A DNA stretch of 9,842 nt from DAMCAP01 sp032059445 (lineage in GTDB: Bacteria; Bacillota; Clostridia; Oscillospirales; Ruminococcaceae), in contig DAMCAP010000045.1 of assembly GCA_032059445.1 (NCBI GenBank), positions 1-9,842 on the forward strand, in the 5' to 3' direction. Made by a program: the position numbers and the translations under genes. The notes beneath the pieces are model-generated. The model had not been told where the DNA came from. It worked only from the letters and a program-made list of their open reading frames with translations, and did not search any database. How positions within the stretch are numbered: the stretch's first letter is position 1; each line of letters starts with the position of its first letter. Shown here in pieces: positions 6,016-9,842 of this stretch.

Positions 6016-6681
6016 TTATTGTTGATCCAGCTCTAGGATCTTGGAGAGCTCATGGACCACAGTATCTTTACAGATGACGATCAGCTTATCGCCTCCAAGC
6101 AGCTTGGCAGTACCGCGGGGGATGATCAGCTCCCCATCGCGGGTGATGGAAACTACGATGGATTCCTCTGGTAGGGGTAGCTCCATCAGGGTGATGCCTG
6201 CCTGCTTATAGTTGTTGGGGAGTTGGCACTCAATTAGAGAAGCTTGCCCTCTGTTGAGGCTCAGCAGGTGGCGGATCGCAGCGGTATCGACCTCTCGCTC
6301 GATGATACGGGCGATCGAGTCGGTGCTAGATACAGGGATGTCGACTCCCAGATGCTTCATGACAGCAGCATTTTTGGGGTTGTTGACTCTGGCAACCGTC
6401 CTTGGTACATTAAAGCACTTCTTGGCTAGCTGGCAGATGATGAGGTTGTCTTCATCGTTGCCGGTTACACAGATCAAGGCATCGGCATGAGCGGTGCCAG
6501 CTGACTCTAGGGCATCGAGGGAGGATCCGTCATCGCAGATGACCGGGATATCCAGCTGGTTGGCAACCTTTAGGCAGGTTTCTTTATCGATCTCTATGAT
6601 AGCGGGGGTGTGACCATGCTCCATCAGGGTCGCTGCCAGATAAAAGCCTACTTTACCGCCGCCTACTACGACAATATGCAT
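6016..6681 (-). CDS. trkA: TrkA-family potassium uptake regulator, second of the pair (RCK_N + RCK_C)
   Basis: A 221-residue cytosolic RCK-domain protein that should bind a Trk/Ktr potassium transporter and gate it in response to nucleotide. Residues 1-130 are the RCK_N Rossmann fold: the glycine motif GGGKVG is at 7-12, the acidic E30/D32 at the end of strand 2 would contact the ribose, and SAGTAHADALICVTGNDEDN (60-79) is typical. Residues about 140-215 form the RCK_C ligand-binding domain. Its ATG directly abuts the TAG of the preceding RCK gene with no gap, and only a weak GGGTGG precedes it, so translation is probably coupled. E. coli TrkA joins two such units in one chain; here they are separate proteins. 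No membrane partner (TrkH/KtrB) lies in the window. The symbol is by family, and a KtrA-like role is equally possible. Confidence 0.85.
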   Translation of the reverse strand: MHIVVVGGGKVGFYLAATLMEHGHTPAIIEIDKETCLKVANQLDIPVICDDGSSLDALESAGTAHADALICVTGNDEDNLIICQLAKKCFNVPRTVARVNNPKNAAVMKHLGVDIPVSSTDSIARIIEREVDTAAIRHLLSLNRGQASLIECQLPNNYKQAGITLMELPLPEESIVVSITRDGELIIPRGTAKLLGGDKLIVICKDTVVHELSKILELDQQ

Positions 6682-7305
6682 CTAGCGCACCACCCTTCCC
6701 ACTACTAGGCGGTCGGTTGAGTAGACCACCATATCGGAGTTACGACCGATGGTCGACATTTGACCGTCGGCATGAATGATGGCTACGGGAATCTCGCCCT
6801 CTTCAAACTCAATGCGCTGGATGTTGTAGCCGTTGTAGCGCTCATTGACGGATACAGTGGAGAGGGAAAGGGTAGCTGCATCAAAGGTAACATATTTTAC
6901 TTGATTTCGATGGGTGAGCATCGAGATCGCCGAATCAACGGTGAGGGAAGTCGGGCAGATGGTATGAAGCCCAAACTGTGCAAAGACCGGCTCTCGCTTG
7001 GGGTCGTAGATACGGGTCAGCACCTTTGGTACCTTAAAGATCTCTTTGGCAAGCTGGGAGACCATCACGTTGATGTTATCATTGGAGGTCATGGCTGCCA
7101 CTACATCGCAGCCTTCGATACCTGCCCTGCGCAGTGTGTCTTGGTCGATAGGCACTCCTGTGATGGTATAGCCGGTAAAGTCGTTATCAAGCAGCTCGAA
7201 GCTTTCTTCGTTTCTGTCGATAACCGATACGTCATGACCCATGCGGCATAGGGTAGTTGCCAGTCGAGAGCCTACTGTACCGCAGCCTACAACTAATATA
7301 TTCAT
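6682..7305 (-). CDS. trkA: TrkA-family potassium uptake regulator, first of the pair (RCK_N + RCK_C)
   Basis: A 207-residue cytosolic RCK-domain protein homologous to its downstream neighbour. The Rossmann glycine motif GCGTVG is at 7-12 and D30 ends strand 2. AGIEGCDVVAAMTSNDNIN (61-79) is the conserved middle of RCK_N, and residues about 137-207 form a shorter RCK_C domain ending in VVGRVVR. The two copies share the order of motifs but differ clearly in sequence, so the duplication is old. They probably form a hetero-oligomeric ring under a Trk or Ktr channel, as inferred for other paired half-TrkA proteins. The ATG follows AGAGGTG at a normal distance. Sixty-four bases separate it from the lipoprotein gene upstream with no clear terminator, so one transcript is possible. 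Confidence 0.85.
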   Translation of the reverse strand: MNILVVGCGTVGSRLATTLCRMGHDVSVIDRNEESFELLDNDFTGYTITGVPIDQDTLRRAGIEGCDVVAAMTSNDNINVMVSQLAKEIFKVPKVLTRIYDPKREPVFAQFGLHTICPTSLTVDSAISMLTHRNQVKYVTFDAATLSLSTVSVNERYNGYNIQRIEFEEGEIPVAIIHADGQMSTIGRNSDMVVYSTDRLVVGRVVR

Positions 7306-7369
7306 AGATACACCTCTCTATAAAGTGTTGAAATTCAGTCCATGTGGTGTAGTCCGTTTATAAGCGGGC

Positions 7370-8140
7370 TTAATCTCGCGTGATAAAGCTTGTCTTATCG
7401 GCATCCAGATACATCGGCGCAGAAGGCATAGTCTGCGCATCTTTATCGATACCAACAATGCTCAGAGAAATCTTAGAAGCATCGATGCTGTCAATCAGGT
7501 CGTATTCCTCTCGGCTTAGCTCCAGTGGAACAGAGAGAGATACCTGGGTGCCTTGACTGGGTATGACGGTAGTTTTGTAGGTGCCCAAAATCAAGGGAGT
7601 GGGGATATCTTCTAAGCTTAAAATATAGTTATAGCGTTGGTATTGGGTGTTTTTAAAGGTTGCCTCAATGTGGACGGTGGTTTCTGAAACAGCAGCGCCC
7701 GGTGCTGTAGCAAAGCCATTGGGGACGCCTTTTTTAAGCAGAGCGCTTATAACCATCGGTGGGTCTGCGAAAGAGGGTGCGATACCGCTGGATTGCGACG
7801 AGTTTACCTCGGTTGGCGGCTCGGGGAGGCTGCTTTCGGGCGGCATGGGCACCGAAGAGGCCGTCTGAGGTACTTGAGATGAGGATTCTGCCGGCTCTGT
7901 GGGCATCGAAGAGGATTCCGGCGGGGTAGGCAAGGGATCAGGCTCCTCCTCCGACCTTGAAGAGCTTTCGGTATCGGCCTCTGAGGACGATAGCTCTGAC
8001 AGGGCGGGGGCAGAGATAGGCTCGGGCTGCGATAAAGGCTGTGCTGCTTCTTTTGGATAAAAGGCGCAGCCAGATAATACGACCCCCGACAATGCGATCG
8101 CAGCGAACGCTTTAATAGCGGGGTAAAGCTTAGCAATCAT
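7370..8140 (-). CDS. Lipoprotein with Ser/Pro/Glu-rich linker, unknown function
   Basis: I do not recognise the family. The N-terminus is a lipoprotein signal: K4 in a short n-region, a hydrophobic core (about 9-21) and lipobox LSGC (22-25), so C25 would be lipid-modified and the protein anchored outside the membrane. Residues about 35-118 are a low-complexity linker rich in Ser, Pro and Glu with recurring PPESS and AESSS units, likely a flexible stalk. Residues about 125-256 look like a folded domain with alternating hydrophobic strands (VHIEATF, YILSLEDI, VSLSVPLEL, ISLSIVGI), suggesting a beta-sandwich. The ATG follows GGAGG at seven bases. It lies upstream of the trkA pair in the same direction, but nothing in the sequence links it to potassium transport. 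Confidence 0.8.
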   Translation of the reverse strand: MIAKLYPAIKAFAAIALSGVVLSGCAFYPKEAAQPLSQPEPISAPALSELSSSEADTESSSRSEEEPDPLPTPPESSSMPTEPAESSSQVPQTASSVPMPPESSLPEPPTEVNSSQSSGIAPSFADPPMVISALLKKGVPNGFATAPGAAVSETTVHIEATFKNTQYQRYNYILSLEDIPTPLILGTYKTTVIPSQGTQVSLSVPLELSREEYDLIDSIDASKISLSIVGIDKDAQTMPSAPMYLDADKTSFITRD

Positions 8141-8310
8141 GTTTTTCCTCCGTATAAATCTTTGGCTGGAGTGATAAAGTCATTGTTAAATTCCCAGCAT
8201 TTATCTTATACACCCATCATACTACCACATCTTTATGAAATAAACAATAACAAAAAATTGCACCACAGAATAGAATATATAGGTAGTTAATATGGTTGGG
8301 AGGGAGCATT
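8141..8310. other. AT-rich divergent intergenic region
   Basis: This stretch separates the lipoprotein gene (- strand) from the small membrane protein gene (+ strand) and must hold both promoters. It has AT-rich runs and several TATA-like hexamers (CTTATA at 8205-8210, TATATA at 8276-8281), but no -35/-10 pair with good spacing on either strand. I see no open reading frame or strong dyad. Confidence 0.4.
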
Positions 8311-8580
8311 GTGACTGTCAGCTTGTATCATTTCATAAGACCGGAGCTTATACTGCTGCTTCCTCTGCTATGTGCTGTACCACTGTACATACGAAGGATC
8401 GGGTTTTTGGGGGTTGCAGGTCGGCTACTCTTTTGCCTAAGTGCGGGTATGCTGGGATTTGTGGTTTCGCTTGCCTATACAATTGTATACGATCTGCCTA
8501 CCTTGGCAGCGGGTACTGCCATGTCGATCGTGCAGGGTGGGATTTTTGCGTGGCTTGTAGGATCAAATACCGCAAAATAA
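8311..8580 (+). CDS. Small integral membrane protein of unknown function (about 89 aa)
   Basis: I cannot assign a family. The start chosen is GTG at 8311, preceded by GGGAGGGAG at 8298-8306; a TTG at 8296 would lie just before the ribosome binding site itself. The protein has three hydrophobic segments, at about residues 11-26, 34-58 and 65-84, with the basic turn YIRR between the first two and a polar SNTAK tail. Size and layout resemble small membrane proteins such as holins or stress-linked proteins, but no motif supports any of these. A second reading frame from ATG at 8292 overlaps it, is cysteine-rich without pattern and lacks a ribosome binding site. A strong terminator follows about 80 bases after the stop. 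Confidence 0.65.
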   Translation: MTVSLYHFIRPELILLLPLLCAVPLYIRRIGFLGVAGRLLFCLSAGMLGFVVSLAYTIVYDLPTLAAGTAMSIVQGGIFAWLVGSNTAK

Positions 8581-8660
8581 AGCTTATATTAATAAGGTAT
8601 AGAGAATGCCTGTTCCAGATCATATAGCCCTTTAAAAAATCACAATACTTATAATCCTAT

Positions 8661-8694
8661 GCCGCAGGCTCTGGTGCTTGCGGCTTATTTTTTT
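8661..8694 (+). terminator. Intrinsic terminator of the small membrane protein gene
   Basis: GCCGCAGGC (8661-8669) pairs with GCTTGCGGC (8676-8684), with one G-U pair and a 6-base loop. It is followed by TTATTTTTTT (8685-8694). Confidence 0.9.
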
Positions 8695-8711
8695 GCTGTT
8701 GGGCAGATATC

Positions 8712-8752
8712 ATATAAGGAAAAGCAGCCCTGTTATTAAAGCAGAGCTGCTT
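8712..8752 (-). terminator. Intrinsic terminator of sleB
   Basis: On the - strand AAGCAGC (8752-8746) pairs with GCTGCTT (8728-8722), and three more pairs follow after one mismatch. The tail is T-rich (TTTTCCTTATAT). It begins about 20 bases after the sleB stop and lies back-to-back with the terminator of the convergent gene. Confidence 0.75.
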
Positions 8753-8772
8753 GTGAGATGGATGAGGATGAA

Positions 8773-9657
8773 TTAACTGCAAAACAGGTGCTTGCCGATA
8801 CGCTTAATAACGGGGCGGGTACGCATCCATTTATTGCTGGTCTTATCAGGGTTAAAGTAATAGATTGCTCCGCCAGATGGGTCAGAGCCATTTAGCACTT
8901 CTTTGGCCGCGCGGTAGCTCGACTCATAGACTGGCTCGTTGATCTGACCGTCGGTAATCGCTGTAAAGGCACCCTTCTGGTATACAACTCCTGCTATGGT
9001 ATCGGGGAAGGAGGGGTGCTCTACACGATTCATGATAACTGCACCAACTGCGACCTGACCAATATAGGGCTCACCACGAGACTCTGCAGAGATGATCCTT
9101 GCCAGTAGCTGATAGTCGCTATCGGAATAGCCTGTGGAGGCGGTGTTGGATTTTGCGTCGGAAGCATACATTTTTTTGGCGGTAGCAAAGCCTACCACCC
9201 CATCGGCTGTCAGACCATTTTTGGATTGGAAGTCTCGGACTGCTTTTACGGTGTTGGCTCCAAATACACCGTCGGCAGAGCCGGTGGTATAGCCGAGGTC
9301 ATTTAGTCTGCGCTGCAGTACCTTAACCATGTCACCTTTATCTCCGCTGCGGTAGGTAAAATCAAGGCCTGTCATGGTGATTAGCCCAGCTACTCCGTCA
9401 GCTGTGATGCCTTTGGACTTTTGAAAAGCTTTGACTGCTGTGGTAGTGGCTGGCCCCCAAACTCCATCGGCGCTTCCTTTGTAAAATCCTCTTTGGATTA
9501 AACGCTGCTGGATTGCCTTTACCTGCTGCCCTCTGCTGCCCTGCTGTGAAATGGCCATAACCGGTGTCTGGGTAAATACAGAGTAAAAAAGTACTAGGCA
9601 TATATTGAGCATAATGATAATGCCTACTCTTATCATTACGATGGTTTTGGCTTTCAT
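8773..9657 (-). CDS. sleB: SleB-like spore cortex-lytic / cell wall hydrolase with two peptidoglycan-binding domains
   Basis: A 294-residue exported hydrolase. Residues about 7-35 are a signal peptide or membrane anchor. Two tandem peptidoglycan-binding domains follow, at about 40-97 and 104-163, each with the D-G-V-[WF]-G and F-Q-[SK] pattern. After a Ser/Thr-rich linker (165-180) comes the SleB/CwlJ hydrolase domain (187-294). E192 in ISAESRGEP is the expected catalytic acid, followed by GAVIMNRV (205-212) and AIYYFNPD (264-271). SleB lytic transglycosylases degrade the muramic-lactam cortex at germination. Many single-PGB SleB proteins exist; two copies is a variant also common in Clostridia. 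The ATG follows AGGAGG at four bases. No ypeB gene follows, unlike in Bacillus, so a partner would be encoded elsewhere or absent. Confidence 0.9.
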   Translation of the reverse strand: MKAKTIVMIRVGIIIMLNICLVLFYSVFTQTPVMAISQQGSRGQQVKAIQQRLIQRGFYKGSADGVWGPATTTAVKAFQKSKGITADGVAGLITMTGLDFTYRSGDKGDMVKVLQRRLNDLGYTTGSADGVFGANTVKAVRDFQSKNGLTADGVVGFATAKKMYASDAKSNTASTGYSDSDYQLLARIISAESRGEPYIGQVAVGAVIMNRVEHPSFPDTIAGVVYQKGAFTAITDGQINEPVYESSYRAAKEVLNGSDPSGGAIYYFNPDKTSNKWMRTRPVIKRIGKHLFCS

Positions 9658-9745
9658 AAAACCTCCTGAAAGTGTATTGAGATATATGTGTCATGTCTTA
9701 ACTGTTATGTAGACTAAAACCTAACTGTAATATTTGTGTGATTCT

Positions 9746-9773
9746 AGTATAATAGTTACCAAAACAATCGCAA
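9746..9773 (-). promoter_or_regulatory. Possible promoter of sleB
   Basis: On the - strand TTGCGA (9773-9768) lies 16 bp before TATACT (9751-9746), a sigma-A-like arrangement with a leader of about 80 bases. I looked for the sigma-G/F pattern expected for forespore genes (CATA-N3-TR preceded by a GNATR-like box) and did not find a clear match. Confidence 0.4.
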
Positions 9774-9807
9774 TTATGCAAAATAAGAAAAAAGTCGAAA
9801 AAGGGGA

Positions 9808-9837
9808 TTGACAGTGGGTGGTGGTACATGGTATACT
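9808..9837 (+). promoter_or_regulatory. Near-consensus sigma-A promoter for a gene beyond the right edge
   Basis: A perfect TTGACA (9808-9813) is followed after 18 bp by TATACT (9832-9837), with TGG just before it forming an extended -10. The transcript would leave the window to the right, divergent from sleB. Confidence 0.8.
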
Positions 9838-9842
9838 AGCAA

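Noticed and set aside
6760..7251. 163-codon + strand reading opposite the first trkA gene
   Set aside because: It is antisense to a clear RCK-domain gene and shows no family motif, so it is a shadow of biased codon use.
7804..8136. 110-codon - strand reading inside the lipoprotein gene, Arg/Pro-rich
   Set aside because: It is a frame-shifted reading of the Ser/Pro/Glu linker; the low-complexity DNA keeps several frames open.
8292..8627. 111-codon Cys-rich + strand reading from ATG 8292
   Set aside because: It has seven or more scattered cysteines without spacing pattern and no ribosome binding site. The overlapping GTG 8311 frame has a strong one and clear membrane segments.

Overview
This window looks like chromosomal DNA from a spore-forming member of the Firmicutes, most likely class Clostridia. 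The evidence is a SleB-type spore cortex hydrolase, a two-subunit iron-sulfur L-serine dehydratase (SdaAB + SdaAA), strong AGGAGG-type ribosome binding sites, TATAAT-type promoters and many intrinsic terminators. Base composition is close to balanced. I see no transposase, integrase, phage gene, CRISPR array, tRNA or rRNA. It reads as ordinary core chromosome with a few lineage-specific, uncharacterised proteins.

Layout, left to right. Bases 1-911 (+): the 3' part of a gene for a Gln/Pro-rich, probably disordered protein with degenerate tandem repeats and a hydrophobic C-terminus, followed by a terminator. 1187-2107 (+): prmA, the ribosomal protein L11 methyltransferase, with its own promoter and a leader of about 125 bases. 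It converges on 2171-2566 (-), a small four-helix membrane protein, and the two share a bidirectional hairpin. 2741-4331 (-): sdaAB then sdaAA, a serine-degradation operon closed by a clear terminator. 4509-5687 (-): an M20-family amidohydrolase with a strong promoter lying inside a 31-bp dyad. 5754-5985: no credible protein gene, but potential RNA structure. 6016-8140 (-): a lipoprotein gene followed by two abutting TrkA/RCK-domain genes, possibly one operon. 8311-8580 (+): a small membrane protein, which converges through two terminators on 8773-9657 (-), sleB. 9808-9837 (+): a near-consensus promoter for a gene beyond the right edge, divergent from sleB.

Functionally, the serine dehydratase (serine to pyruvate and ammonia) and the amidohydrolase (release of amino acids from N-acyl conjugates) fit an amino-acid-fermenting anaerobe. 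The TrkA pair would gate a potassium transporter encoded elsewhere. SleB would act on the spore cortex during germination. I found no convincing new multi-gene system. The most unexplained parts are the repeat-bearing protein at the left edge, the dyad-embedded promoter at 5723-5753 and the gene-free 5754-5985 stretch.
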